A stretch of 64,000 nucleotides of DNA, from contig CM066983.1 of the NCBI GenBank assembly GCA_033977485.1, forward strand, positions 107,723,580 through 107,787,579, in the 5' to 3' direction. This document shows positions 10,258 to 21,907 of this stretch, piece by piece (position 1 is the first letter of the stretch; each line of letters begins with the position of its first letter). The stretch comes from Hydrangea macrophylla (Eukaryota; Streptophyta; Magnoliopsida; Cornales; Hydrangeaceae). The position numbers and the translations under genes were made by a program. The notes under the pieces are model-generated. The model had not been told where the DNA came from. It saw only the letters and a list, made by a program, of their open reading frames with translations, and did not search any database.

Positions 10258-12383
10258 ATGGCATCTCACTCAAGATTTTCAAAAACTAGGGAAGGCCCAA
10301 CTTGTGACTTTGAAAATTTAGATTATGGGGAAAGAAATGAGATTAATGATTTGGAATTGGAGGATGATGACGACGTTGAAATTATGGGGTCTAATCCATC
10401 TGAACCATCTCCTTCAAATCCTAATGATCCCAGTCCCACCACTGAAAGAAAATTAAAATCACCTGTTTGGTTATTTTTTAAATTAAATGACGAAAAAAAT
10501 GGAGCTATTTGCAAAATATGCGGACTTAAATTTTCTTACAAAGGTGGAGGAAATAATACACTTAAAAGGCACATCATAAACAAACATAAAGGTGCATGGG
10601 AAGCAGGTACCGCTCAAGCGGGCGGCCTAGTACAATCCCAAATTTTTGCTTCTAATGGCACAAGTGTTGGAACTTTTCTTTATAATAAAAAAAAATGAGG
10701 GAAGGCTTGGCAAAATTTGTTTGTGCATCCGATATGCCTTTTACTTTAGTTGAAGAAGAGTGCTTTACACGTTTTATTCAAACTTTTTTACAACCCGCCT
10801 ACCAACCTATTACTAGAAATACTCTTAGAAGTGATATACAATCTGTTTTTCAACAAACCAAAAAAAAATTAATTGAGGATTTTTCTACTTTTAATTGTAC
10901 AATTGCATGCACTTCTGATTTGTGGACTGGTTGTAATAAAACGGGATATATATGTATAACGGTTCATTTTGTAGATGAAAATTGGAATATGAATAAAAAT
11001 ATCATTGCTTTTCGTGCATTAGACTATCCCCATACTAGTGAAAATATATATAACTATATAATCAATGTTTTTAATGAGTATGATATTATGAAAAAAATTA
11101 TAAGCATTACTTTTGACAATGCTAGTGCTAATACAAATGCTATTAATATGTTTAAAGATCTTATGCGCCCAATGTTGAATGGAAAATTATTTCATGGTCG
11201 TTGTGTATGCCATATCATTAATTTGATTATCCAAGATGGATTAACAAAAATTAATGATCACATACATAAAATTAGAGAGGCAGTGGTCTTTTGTTGTTCA
11301 ACGTCTAGCCGTCTACAAGCATTTTATGGTGTTTGTAAACAAAATCGTCTTAATCCAAAGAAATTGCAAACTGATATTAAAACTCGTTGGAATTCTACTT
11401 ATCTTATGATAGATTCTTGTAAAAAGTATAGTAATATTATTACTCAATTTGTTAATGTTAATTGTCCATCACTAAACTTGACTTCAAACGATTGGGAGAT
11501 GGCATTTGACTTTCATGGATTTTTAGAAGTATTTTACAATGCTACAAATAAACTTTCCGGTGTTTACTATTCTACTTCTTGTTTAGTTCTTATGGAATTA
11601 TATAATATGGCTCATACATTTCATAGTTATAAACAAAAAAATGACATTTTTATTGATATTTGCGAGAAAATGGAAAAAAAGTTTAAAAAATATTGGTCTA
11701 ACATTCCACCTGTATTTTACTTATCTGCAATCTTGGATCCTAGAATCAATTTTGATGGTGTTTGTGAAATGGTTAAACAAATATCTGAATTGATGCAAGG
11801 ACCAGATGGTGAGCCTGGTCTAGAAATAACTACTTTTGAAATGGAAAATACTTTGTAATCTTTATTTCGTATTTACTATGAAAAATATACAAATAAAGAA
11901 AGTGCTACTTCTTCTTCTACTTCTAATATTGAGTTAAGTTCGGGAGCGTCAGGTGGTTCTTGGGCGAGCCAGTTTCTCAGTTGAAAGAAACAAAAGGGTG
12001 TTAGTCAATCATTTGTAAGTAGCTCTAACATTCTTGGTGAATTAAATAAGTATTGAGAAACCGAATGGGAAAGCCGATTAACCAACGAGGAAATGGTCGA
12101 TTTAAATCTTTTGACATGGTGGAAAGAACATGTAAGAGCTTTCCCTGTTCTTTCCATCATGGCTCGTGATCTACTAACTCCTCCAGCTTCCACAGTTGCA
12201 TCGGAGTCTGCTTTTAGTGTAGGTGGAAAGGTGCTAGAGGAAAGGAGGAGCAGATTATCTCCTGATATGCTTGACTGCTTGATGTGCTTGAAGGATTGGG
12301 ACCGTGCACAATATCGAACTCAAAACCGCCAAGATCCTATTCTTGAAGACTTCGCAAATTTGGAAGTTACGGAAGAAAATTGA
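10258..12383 (+). pseudogene. hAT transposase, broken (BED finger to dimerisation domain)
   Basis: The reading frame starts at an ATG at 10258. An N-terminal BED zinc finger (CKICGLKF...HIINKH) occupies about residues 85-121. The frame then shifts within a run of nine A (10687-10695) and continues from 10695 through the RNase-H-like core (TSDLWTG, ITFDNASANT, HGRCVCHIINLI) to a stop at 11856-11858. The same frame resumes after further stops at 11982-11984 and 12054-12056 and ends with the hAT C-terminal dimerisation motif (PASTVASESAFSVGGKVLEE). One frameshift plus three stops make it a pseudogene of the Ac/RICESLEEPER-like family. A poly-A length error could explain the frameshift but not the stops. 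Confidence 0.93.
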
Positions 12384-12518
12384 AGAATGAAGATTTGAAG
12401 AATGAATATGAGAGTTGAAGATCATTTAGTTCCAAACAAATCAATTGTAATACTCCTGGCCCGCATGAGTATAAACTGTGAACGGCTTTTAAAAAAAAAA
12501 AATCCAATTCTGTAAAAT

Positions 12519-13040
12519 GTAATCTTTACTTTTTATTATACAAATTAATGATAAGTAATCTTTATTTTTTATTAGACTATAATTTTAAATATCAAATACT
12601 AGTAATCTCTTTAATTTTCATTGAATAATAAAAATTCTTTACTATTTTTTTAATGAACTTTTTTTTAGACTTTTAGTAATCACTAATCATTAATGAATAA
12701 ATCTTTACTTTTTATTATACAAATTATTAAAATTAATGATAATAATCTTTACTTTTTATTAGACTACAATTTTTAAATATCAAATACTAGTAATCTCTTT
12801 AATTTTTATTGAATAATAAATATTCTTTACTTTTTTTTTAATGAACTTTTTTTACTAATCACTAATCATTAATGAATAAATCTTTACTTTTGATTGTACA
12901 ATTTATGATAAGTAATCTTTATTTTTTATTAGACTATAATTTTTAAATATCAAATAATAGTAATCTCATTAATTTTTATTGAATAATAAATATTTTTACT
13001 TTTTTTTTGTTAAACAAACTTTTTTTTAGTAATCACTAAT
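12519..13040. repeat. AT-rich tandem repeat, about three ~180-bp units
   Basis: Blocks beginning AATCTTTACTTTT recur near 12519, 12703 and 12880, each followed by similar text (ATTAGACTATAATTTT, TATCAAATA-TAGTAATCTC, TTGAATAATAAA). The units differ by small indels. They lie between the transposase remnant and the GC-rich right end of the hAT element. Confidence 0.75.
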
Positions 13041-14008
13041 CATTAAAGCATAAACAAAACATATATATATATAAAAAAAAAATTAAAAAAAAGAAAGTAA
13101 AAACTCCCCCGAGCCCGTCCATGAGCCCGGCCCGGCCCGTCCACTAGCCCGTCCACGAGCCCGTCCACGAGCCCGGCCCTAGTGAGCCCGGGCCTAAGCC
13201 CGGCCCTAGTGAGCCCGGGCCACCGGTCCGGGGCGGACATCCCCCCTCCCTTCCCAAGCCCGGCCCGGCCCGGCCCGGCCCTCTAGCCCGGTTAGGCCCG
13301 CTTTGACCGAGCCCGGCCCGGCCCGTTTGACACCACTACGTTCAGCAGACTCGCCACTCTGTTCGCTAAAATAACATCTTGAAAATGACTCGTCACATCT
13401 AGCGAACTATGCTCCCTCGCTAGCTTCCTCGTCAAACTCCGAATAGTAGCTTCCTCTCTTCTCTTTGTTGTGTTTGATTGTTGAGATTAGTGCTTGGCTA
13501 TTCAAATAATATGGTTATTTGTATCCAAGCTTTTTTCTTTTATTAGTTCATTGTTTATCTTCTAAATCTAGTTAATTAAGATTTGTTTAATACAATATAC
13601 TGATTTAATTTGTAATTTGTTAAAGTAATGTTATGTTTTTCAAATTTTGTATCTCAAATACTTTCAAACAAATGTTGTAGTAAAATCATCTTCAATAATG
13701 GTGGGACCACTTCAAGATCCTCTAATCAAAATCCAGTCGAACATGTATTTTGGAAGTATTTGAAATATGAAATTTAGAAATCATAGGATTACACAAATTG
13801 TTAACACAATAATTCTACTTCATCTGTGTGCTTGTGTGTTTATGCAATAATTTACATATTCTATGTATTTATAACTCATAATTGTAAAAAATGTAGTATA
13901 TAATTAAAATAAAGAGCTTTGCTGGAGTAAGTGTCAAAAGGTGACCAGTTAAAATAGAGAGGATGACAAAATGACTAGCTAATTTAACATTTACTGCTAG
14001 AGTTGCTC

Positions 14009-14698
14009 TAAGTATACATATTCTATATGGAGACAGAGGATAGGGATCTAATCATAATTCAAAATATTCTGTATTCTTTAAATCATGATTATCTAAAAAT
14101 TTCTGCGATTGCTTTTTCGTTGTCAGTCGTAGGATCTTTGTGCTGAAGGTATGAAAATGTACTAAGTTGGGACATATTTATCACGTATTGTGAGAATTTT
14201 ATTACTTTTGTTAACAATCCAAGTTTTTCTCTCTTATTTCTTGAGAAATTTCTCACCATTTATTGAGTATATTCGCATTTTTATAACATTTTACCACGTT
14301 ATGTATTAACGATTTATGTATGTGTATACATGTAGATTACTGGTCCTGTTATATATTAGCGATTTAGTTCGTTATAATTGTACAAGCACGCTTGTGATAA
14401 ATTTGTCACTGATTTTCAAAAGTTCTATATTAAGTGTGTTGATAACGAATTTATCACTCACTTGTTAACATGTGAGAATTTTGTGAAGAAGTGTGTATTT
14501 TGTATTGATGCATATTTTTAGTTGATTTTTAATAGATATGTTTTGTTATATTTAGATAAGGTAACTGCAACTTAAATTTAGGAGTTATAGATTTGTGGAG
14601 TTATGATTGCTAAAATCATGGAGTTACCTAAATTTGTGGTCTCCTACTTCAATTAAAATTATTTAAAAGGAAGGAATCGTATACATGTCACTAAAAAG
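14009..14698. other. AT-rich intergenic DNA with early copies of a GAGAAATTTCTC motif
   Basis: No ORF of interest. TTGAGAAATTTCTCACC occurs near 14243-14260, an outlier of the palindrome cluster that follows. TATTAACGATTTATG/TATTAGCGATTTAG (about 14306 and 14354) is a second small repeat. Confidence 0.4.
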
Positions 14699-15260
14699 GT
14701 GAGAAATTTCTCACTTCGTCAATTTTATGTTAGGAAATTTCTCAATCAAACAGTGAGAAATTTCTCACTTTTGACAAATTTTAACAATCATAAAGTAAAG
14801 TGTGAGAAATTTCTCACTTTGACTGTAGAAGGAGTTTCTCAATTTTATGATTTTCATGTTCATAGCATGTGTACAAGGAATCATGTGCATCATCAAATCA
14901 TTGGATTTGTTTACGTATCATATCGATTTGTTGAGTTCTTAATAAAGGTGAGAATTTCTCATTTTTTTAAATGTGAAAATTATAAATTGAGAAATTCTCA
15001 TTTACAGAAAGTGAGAAATTCATGTAACAAAATGTGAGAAATTCTCACTAAAAATAAATAAATAAAAATGAGAAATTCATATAATAGAAAGTGAGAAATT
15101 CATACATACAACAAAAATTTCACGGTTTATTCACAGAAATACTAAAAGTGAGAAGTACCCATTGTTAACCCAAGTACAGGCATACAGACATAGAGTAGTT
15201 AGTGAGAAATTTCTCACCTTTTTGTTTGGTTCATTTTCAAAAATAAATTTCTCACCTTTT
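14699..15260. repeat. Cluster of GTGAGAAATTTCTCAC palindromes
   Basis: Perfect 16-base palindromes occur at 14699-14714, 14753-14768, 14802-14817 and 15202-15217. A 15-base variant GTGAGAAATTCTCAC is at 15034-15048 and GTGAGAATTTCTCAT at 14948-14962. Many half or decayed copies (GTGAGAAATTCAT, TTTCTCACC, GAGAAATTC) lie between them. The open frame 14699-15037 is a by-product of the repeats. Confidence 0.85.
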
Positions 15261-15649
15261 TTTGTAAGAAGTTTACAAATACAGATTTTTTGAATAACAA
15301 CCAAAAAATTACAATTAATGGGAAGAAGGGAAAAAAAAAAAACGAGCACTGTTTGGGAAGCATTCACTGGAGCATGTCACAGCAACATGTGCTTCGTCAG
15401 AGCATGTCTCATCAAGCAAAGCCTGAAACCTTATGGAATGGAAGATAAACATGAGATTGGAATCATATATTTGATGTGGTCTTCACCTACATACACTAGA
15501 AAATATCCACGTGTGGTGGTCTTTCGATCGTTGCTTTCATTGAGGATGATTTTGTATCCTTTGTAGTACTTCTTGTTACTTATTAATTCTTCATGTGATG
15601 ATACATAAGATTTCCATATGATGATACATAAGATTTCCATGAATTTCTT

Positions 15650-15650
<1 letters not shown>
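15261..15650. other. Intergenic, short duplicated phrase
   Basis: No gene recognised. GATGATACATAAGATTTCC is present twice, from 15597 and 15620 (period 23), just before the GA tract. Confidence 0.4.

Positions 15651-15692
<42 letters not shown>
15651..15692. repeat. (AG)n microsatellite
   Basis: A run of AG dinucleotides interrupted once (GAAAG). Confidence 0.95.
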
Positions 15693-15693
<1 letters not shown>

Positions 15694-18600
15694 TTTGGAG
15701 GAAGACTTGATTTGTGAGATTTGGATGACAGTTACCACATACATATATAATATGGGGGTATTTTGGTCCTCAAAATAGGCTAGGGACTAATTTTTAAGTT
15801 GTGTTATACTATGGACTAATTTCTGAAAAGGGTGACTATAATGGACTATATATTAAGTATCCCAAGAAATAAAAGGGGGAATCAATCAATAAAATAACAC
15901 GGTTAAGTTATAACTTTTCCATTCTTAATTTTTAATAACTAAACAAGTAAATCATAGGTACTTTAGAAAATGAGACTACAAAACAATATTAGAGAAAACA
16001 TCAGGCTATAGTTTTCTACTTTTCTTACAATACTGTAAGTTTAAAAATAAATATGCATGAACAAACATTAAGACAAAAATAAAATAAAAGAAGATTAACA
16101 TTTAGTATTCTCATGGTATAGTAATGTCTGTTTGCCAACAACTTTTAATTAATGGGCAATGCTATTATGAGAAACTAATAGCATGGACTCACACGGCGAC
16201 CTAATGGTTCAACAATAAGACTCAAACGACATGGACTCAACGACTCCTTGATCAAATGACAATTAAGGCGACCTAATTTATGGTTGCTAGGACAAGGCAT
16301 CAATTATCCAATCAATCTCCTAAATCTGCTAGGATACCATATTTATATTAAGAAACCATCTGTGCTATAAAAATGGTTCTCCTCCCCTTCTATAGGGATC
16401 GGATTCTCACATCCCTAACCTTAATCTCTCATAGCCAGTTTATTCCTCTCTCTTTGAGGCTACGAAACCCTAGTCAGTCCAAAGGCCCCTTGTGATTACT
16501 AAAAATAGTCGTGTAAGACAATCCCTTGATAGTTCCAGTTCAATTGTTGGATCATCAAGATCTTTTACACCCACCTCTATAAACAGTTTTTCTATCTAAT
16601 GGAAACACTGTCACACAAAGTATGCGTGGGCGTATGTCACACCCCAATATGCCTCGAGCGGATTAAGACACGTGTAATAATGCTACAACCGCCCAATCAC
16701 ACTAATTAACAAAGAAACATATGAATTACTAAGAAACACATGAGTTAGAACAACATAAAAGAATCGTGTTGTGTCAAAACAGACCCAATGACAAAATGGT
16801 CATTTAGACAAATATGGTTAAATTTTATATCAAAATATAGCACTTTTAAGTCCCTGTTCCAATGCAAAAAAAAAAAAAAAAAAAAAAAAACGGCGTGCGA
16901 ATCCGAATTTTTTAGAAAGAGTTATGTCCGTTTCCGTAAAAGCCGCTTGGCTGAAAACAGACTTGCAGATCAATCCGCCCTAATCCGGTTTTAGCATAAT
17001 TAAAATTTTTGTTCCTTCAGATGCCCCGGATCGATCCGCACAAGACCCGGATTGAACTGGATTCTGTAAAACACCATTTTTTTTTATCAGTTTTCCCTAT
17101 TTTACAAGTTCAAAACTTCATCAAAACCAAACCTTATGAACACTTCCAAAACCATTTCAAAAACATTCCTAAGTCTTTAAAACTTCCATAAACATGTCAA
17201 CAAACATATTAAAGCACTCCCACACATTTAAAACATGATCCAAACTTCATTCAAATAAAGAACTAGTTATAGAAACTCCAATTTCACAAAAAAATAAAAT
17301 AAAATAAAGAGATGAAAATATTTGCCAAGATGAGATCAAAACCTCTAGTAAACTTCATGGAACTTAGGAAATCATCCCTAACATGAAACCAAGTTCTTCC
17401 AGCATTCAAGCATGTACACAACCTCATTTGAGTCAAGACAAACCATAAAACACATCTTTGCTCAAAACAACATGACTATGAGAAATTACGGGAAGGCATT
17501 TTCCATATAACTCAGATATACATGGAACTCTTCCAAATTAGTGGCGACACGTACCCGGAATTGCCGAATCGGTCCACCACCACAACTTTCACATAAACTA
17601 ACTGTTGGCCCGAAATGGAAACATTTAGAGGGGGGAGTGAATAAGATTTTAGTAGAAATTTAACCTTTTTAAAACTTAATACTCCGTACAAATTAAACAC
17701 AATCACAAACAATTATGTAAAGGGAAAAGGGAAGAGAAACTTGCAAATCAGGTTTTCAAGTGGTTCGGCAATCTGCACACTACGGCCTACGTCCACCCCT
17801 CAAGAACACCTCTTGAGGATTTCGTTAATCCGGCCTACTTCGCGGGTGTAGATCAAACCTTTACTAGAGTCTTCAACTCTCCCAAAGAAGAACACCTCTT
17901 CAAAAATGGCCACAACTCCCTCTACAAAACTTGTATTTGCGATCCGTTTGAAGATTCGGAAACTAGATTTAAATACCTTTCCAACCATATAAAACTCAAT
18001 ATTTAGTTCCTTACCAATTATATCAGGTTTGCCTTTAAAGATGACCTATCTACAAAGGGTACTTGATTTTGACTTAGCCACTTGAAAACTTTTGTGAAAT
18101 GAATTTAATTGAGTGGTCTAAGTATATTTAGGTCCTTGAAAGTATTTTAAAGAATGAGAGCAAGGATCCTAAAGTCCAATTAATGTTAGTTGAGCCCTTA
18201 TGAGTGATTGATCAAAATGCTTACAAGTGAATCCTATAGTCTTCAACCGAGGATAAAAAATCTTCAAGTCTTCAAGTTTGATCCTTGTTGAGCTCAATCA
18301 CTCTTGGGCTTCACCATATACTATCTCATGAAATCAAACAAGGTTAGAACATTTAAGTGTATATTTCAAGAGATTAACACAAAGAAAATGACTTGATAAT
18401 TGATTGCAATAGAATAATTAAAAGCATGCAATTATCACAAGATTTGTCATCATAAAAACAAACATAATTAATGCCTTAAAGAAATTCAAGTTGTTCTAAT
18501 TTTATGTTTCATTTTGTGATCATTAATAATAATAAGAGAGTATTTTTGCTCACTTAATTTTGTTTCACCACTACTCACTCAAGTATTTACTGTGTGACAT

Positions 18601-18930
18601 GACATGTGTTTCATTTCATTAATTATGTTGAGGGTACATAAACAAAAATAAAATAAAACACATCACTCAATAAAATTATAAGTAAGCAATAATAGAACTA
18701 AAATTGGGTGTACAAAAAGAGCAGTGCTACACACATACTCTATGATAATAAAGTCTCCTCACATAAAAAAAAATAATAATAATAATAAAATAAATAACAA
18801 TAGTATGAAAGTCCTGATATCGTGGAAAATAGCTACCGGATACGGGGCGCGTGCATTCCAATTTACTCAACTGCGACTAAGCGATTTTATATATTTTTCA
18901 CTTTTTTTAAGTCCCTTGATCGGTTCATAG
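15693..18930. other. Intergenic DNA with fragments that look like old LTRs
   Basis: No gene recognised. GTATGTCACACCCCAATATG near 16632-16651 resembles the start of many plant Ty3/gypsy LTRs. A poly-A tract lies at about 16866-16890. Near 17755-17840 the phrases AGTGGTTCGGC and GGCCTACGTCCACC, with an imperfect CAAGAACACCTCTTGAGG hairpin, resemble widely repeated plant retroelement text. None has recognisable ends, so boundaries are not given. Confidence 0.35.
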
Positions 18931-18932
18931 TC

Positions 18933-18940
18933 TATAAATA
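18933..18940 (+). promoter_or_regulatory. Probable TATA box of the TAF8 gene
   Basis: TATAAATA about 450 bases upstream of the TAF8 start codon. Transcription would begin near 18965, leaving a long 5' leader that holds a CT tract. No other TATA-like box fits better between here and the ATG. Confidence 0.55.
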
Positions 18941-19082
18941 AAGTCCTCCACTCCGTAGATTTTACACTCCATTTTCTTCTCACCCCTCTCGATCTTAGGG
19001 TTTATCAACAATCCCATAAGCCCTAGTTTTCTGATTCAACCTTTCTATAATTAGAGACTTCTCCGATTTCAAAAACCTCTAG

Positions 19083-19084
<2 letters not shown>

Positions 19085-19119
<35 letters not shown>
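19085..19119. repeat. (CT)n microsatellite in the TAF8 5' leader
   Basis: Pure CT run between the TATA box and the TAF8 start. CT-rich leaders are common in plant genes. Confidence 0.9.
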
Positions 19120-19120
<1 letters not shown>

Positions 19121-19389
19121 GGGCTTATTCGAGTTGACCGTTCTCTCTCAATTCACTCTACTACGTTCAAACTTAAAGCTCCTGAAATTCGTTTCCAAAC
19201 CTCGGAAATTCACTGGTGGTATGTATTGAAGTTCTTACTATCACTTGATTGCGTTCGTTTCCATATAAAAGTTGTTCAGGTACTCCTCAATGTTGATTAA
19301 GGTTCGTTTTATTTTTGATTTGTCGAACCTAGATTTGTTAGGATTAGGGTTATTTTGCACCAAACACTAAATGATACGAGTGTTTGAAT

Positions 19390-20508
19390 ATGAGCGATGG
19401 AGGTAAAGTGGAGAGTAAGAGAGAGAGAGACAATGGTAATCGAGCAGCTGCTGATGAGTTCGGCCGAGCTGTGTCAAAGATTGCAGTGGCCCAGATTTGC
19501 GCCAGCGTCGGGTTTGAGAGCTTCAACGAGTCTGCTTTGGAGGCTCTCACGGACATTGCGGTCCGATACCTCCGTGACTTAGGGAAGACGGCGAATTTTT
19601 ACTCTATTTTAGCTGGTAGGACTGAGTGTAATGTATTTGATGTTGTACAAGGGTTAGAGGATTTAGGTTCGTCAACAGGATTTTCGGGTGCTTCAGAGAT
19701 TAGTCATTGTCTCACGGGTTCGGGCGTAATTAGTGAGATTGTTGAGTTTGTTGAGTCAGCTGAGGAGATCCCATTTGCTCAACCGGTGCCACACTTTCCG
19801 GTGATTAGAAACCGGAGGATGACACCAAGTTTTGTGCAATTGGAGGAGACTCCGGCATCAAAGCATATTCCTGATTGGCTGCCGGCATTTCCTGATCCCC
19901 ATACATATATACACTCACCCATGTGGAACGAGAGGTCAACAGAGCCCCGTGCAGATAAAATCGAGCTAGTTAGGCAGCGGAGGAAGGCGGAGAGGTCTTT
20001 GTTGAGTTTGCAGCAGAGATTGGTTTCCAGTGGTTCAGCAGTACCTTCCACTTCGGCAGTACCTTCAGCAGATGTGGGTGACCGTGGGAAGGCATTACAA
20101 GATTGTGAAACTGAAAATCCATTTCTTGCAAAACCTCTGCCAGCTGGAGAGAAAGATGTTTCTCCTGTTGTTCTGCCAGCTAAGTTTGGAGAAGAAGCAA
20201 ATGAAAAAAATTATGTTTCTGTGTTTGAGACGTTTGCCCCTGCTATTGAAGCAGTGAAAGAGGGGTTAAGTGATTTTGGAGATGGTGAGAAGAAGATTCT
20301 TCCAGACAAGAGACCCGCTGTTCATTTGAAGTTCAAAATGGGGAAGAAAATATTAGGTGATTCTCTGGATTTGAGCCTTCGGAACAAGGGTTATGGGAAA
20401 ACAGCATCTCGGATTGGCCGGGATGATGAGAAGGATGACAAGAAAAGGAGAGCTGAATTGATCCTTAGACAATCTATGGAAAACCCGCAGGAGCTCACTC
20501 AGTTGTAA
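19390..20508 (+). CDS. TAF8: TFIID subunit TAF8
   Basis: A 372-residue protein read from ATG 19390; the frame is also open slightly upstream but without an ATG. Residues about 22-92 form a histone-fold (bromodomain-associated) domain: VSKIAVAQICASVGFESF, then ALEALTDIAVRYLRDLGK and NVFDVVQGLEDL. Residues 159-173 carry HIPDWLPAFPDPHTY, the hallmark of the TAF8 C-terminal domain, followed by a basic helix (KIELVRQRRKAERSL). TAF8 pairs with TAF10 in the TFIID complex, which loads RNA polymerase II at promoters (family knowledge). The gene has no coding intron and the length is normal for plants, so it appears complete. The acidic/basic C-terminal tail (about 290-372) is poorly conserved in the family. 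Other TAF histone-fold proteins lack the IPDWLPAFPDP motif, so the call is secure. Confidence 0.95.
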   Translation: MSDGGKVESKRERDNGNRAAADEFGRAVSKIAVAQICASVGFESFNESALEALTDIAVRYLRDLGKTANFYSILAGRTECNVFDVVQGLEDLGSSTGFSGASEISHCLTGSGVISEIVEFVESAEEIPFAQPVPHFPVIRNRRMTPSFVQLEETPASKHIPDWLPAFPDPHTYIHSPMWNERSTEPRADKIELVRQRRKAERSLLSLQQRLVSSGSAVPSTSAVPSADVGDRGKALQDCETENPFLAKPLPAGEKDVSPVVLPAKFGEEANEKNYVSVFETFAPAIEAVKEGLSDFGDGEKKILPDKRPAVHLKFKMGKKILGDSLDLSLRNKGYGKTASRIGRDDEKDDKKRRAELILRQSMENPQELTQL

Positions 20509-21667
20509 ATTTAGTACCCAATGGCTTGCTTGATGGAAATCACTGTACCTTATTGAGAACACAGGGATGGGCTATGAGCAATTAAAAGTCAACGGCAGAA
20601 CGTAGTTATTATTTGGGTGGCTCTGGCAGCTTAAACAAATTTTGAAGGTATGTTAGTGTCCGTCTCTATTTAGTGTGGCTTCATTATGTAGACAATTCTT
20701 TGATAAATGAATTTCTTGCCCTCCTTCCACTTTTAAATATTGCTTGGATACATGAGGCACAATGATTTACCTTTGGCCGTGATGAATTATACAGTAGTAT
20801 ATTGCCACTTATGAGCATAGCCTTGCAGAACTATATTTGCTAGATTGAGTGCAAGATATGACTTGAGCGAGCAAGCATGATATAAATTGCACTCGCTTTA
20901 GGTAAAAGAGTTCTAGAGCAATATTTGTGAGGCATTCAATTTTTCTCGTTTTGAGATGCTCAAAGATTGTCCCACGCTTAGGATTGTACAATATCACTTG
21001 AACAATAGTCTACTTAATTATTAGGTGTACAGTAAACGAAACATTGATATTTGCTTTTAAAATAGTCTTCTGTAGTGCTCGGTATACTTACCAAAGGGAA
21101 AAGTGATACATTTATGAGAGAAATATTTCTAACAAAAGTCTAACATGCTAAAAGTAGGGACAAAACAGGAACACAATAATAAAAGAAGTTTAGTTACACA
21201 TCCTCTATGAAAAGGAGGATAGATTATGTGTAAATTTTAAGTTTATGGCTATATAGATTTACTAGTAAGGTCAAGGGTGGAGCCAGGATTTGATCTTAGT
21301 GGGGAATAAGCGTATAGGTTTAATGAATTTATTCGGTAGAAATACTGTAATTTTTATTTCTAGGCTTTTAAAAATTGAGTGGTTATTCCATGAATTTCAC
21401 ATATAGTGTGTTTAAGGGGCAAAACATAAGTATTCATAGACAAATTAATTTCTCCATAACTTTTCTAAACAAAATTGTATTCATATCTTTAATTTATTTT
21501 TATTTTTTTTACTAGTTTCACTATAAAAAGAATCATTATATGGTCAAAAAGGTATATCTACACTGGCCTAAATACTTGAAACTACTTGAGTAAATCTGAT
21601 ATTGAGAAAATTGAAGGACAAAAGTAATATTTTTGAGCTTAGATGGGACGAATTAAACAAACCCCAT

Positions 21668-21771
21668 CACTTATTCCAAATGCATAAAGTATGGAATACA
21701 TAAGGTAAAATAGTAATTTCACTTATTCCAAATGCATAAAATATGGAATACATAAGGTAAAATAGTAATTT
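21668..21771. repeat. 52-bp tandem duplication
   Basis: CACTTATTCCAAATGCATAA begins at 21668 and again at 21720. The two 52-base units differ at one base (AAGTATGG versus AAATATGG). Confidence 0.92.
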
Positions 21772-21907
21772 TGAATACCCCCCCCCCTCAGTGGGGGGCT
21801 AGTGGATGAATTGGGGGGAAGTGAATTGGAATGGTGTGGATTTTGGGAGACAAGTCAAGGTCCAAACTGGTTCATGGTGGGGGTCGTGATAAGGTAATCA
21901 CATCCGC

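Larger units (their letters stand above)
9478..13338 (+). mobile_element. hAT DNA transposon with 8-bp target duplication
   Basis: Perfect 8-bp direct repeats CGTTCAGC flank it (9470-9477 and 13339-13346). Terminal inverted repeats are TAGAGGTGTCAATCGGG at the left and, inverted, TAGTGGTGTCAAACGGG at the right. Both subterminal regions (about 9490-9760 and 13108-13325) are packed with GCCCGG/CCGGCC repeats in a window that is otherwise AT-rich. It encodes a decayed transposase (10258-12383). It is inserted inside a Tourist-like element. Since the transposase is broken, any mobility would depend on a related active copy. Confidence 0.93.
9401..14008. mobile_element. Tourist-like (PIF/Harbinger) non-autonomous element, split by a hAT
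   Basis: The left end is GAGCATCTCCAACAGC (9401) and the right end read inverted is GAGCAACTCTAGCAG (to 14008). It is flanked by TAA on both sides (9398-9400, 14009-14011), the 3-bp target typical of PIF/Harbinger. Without the nested hAT and its target duplication the element is about 739 bp and has no ORF. GAGCATCTCCAACA ends are common in plant Tourist-like MITEs (family knowledge). Confidence 0.7.

Noticed and set aside
15131..15367. Minus-strand open frame of 78 codons
   Set aside because: It is built from the GAGAAATTTCTCAC repeats and a low-complexity edge; no recognisable domain.
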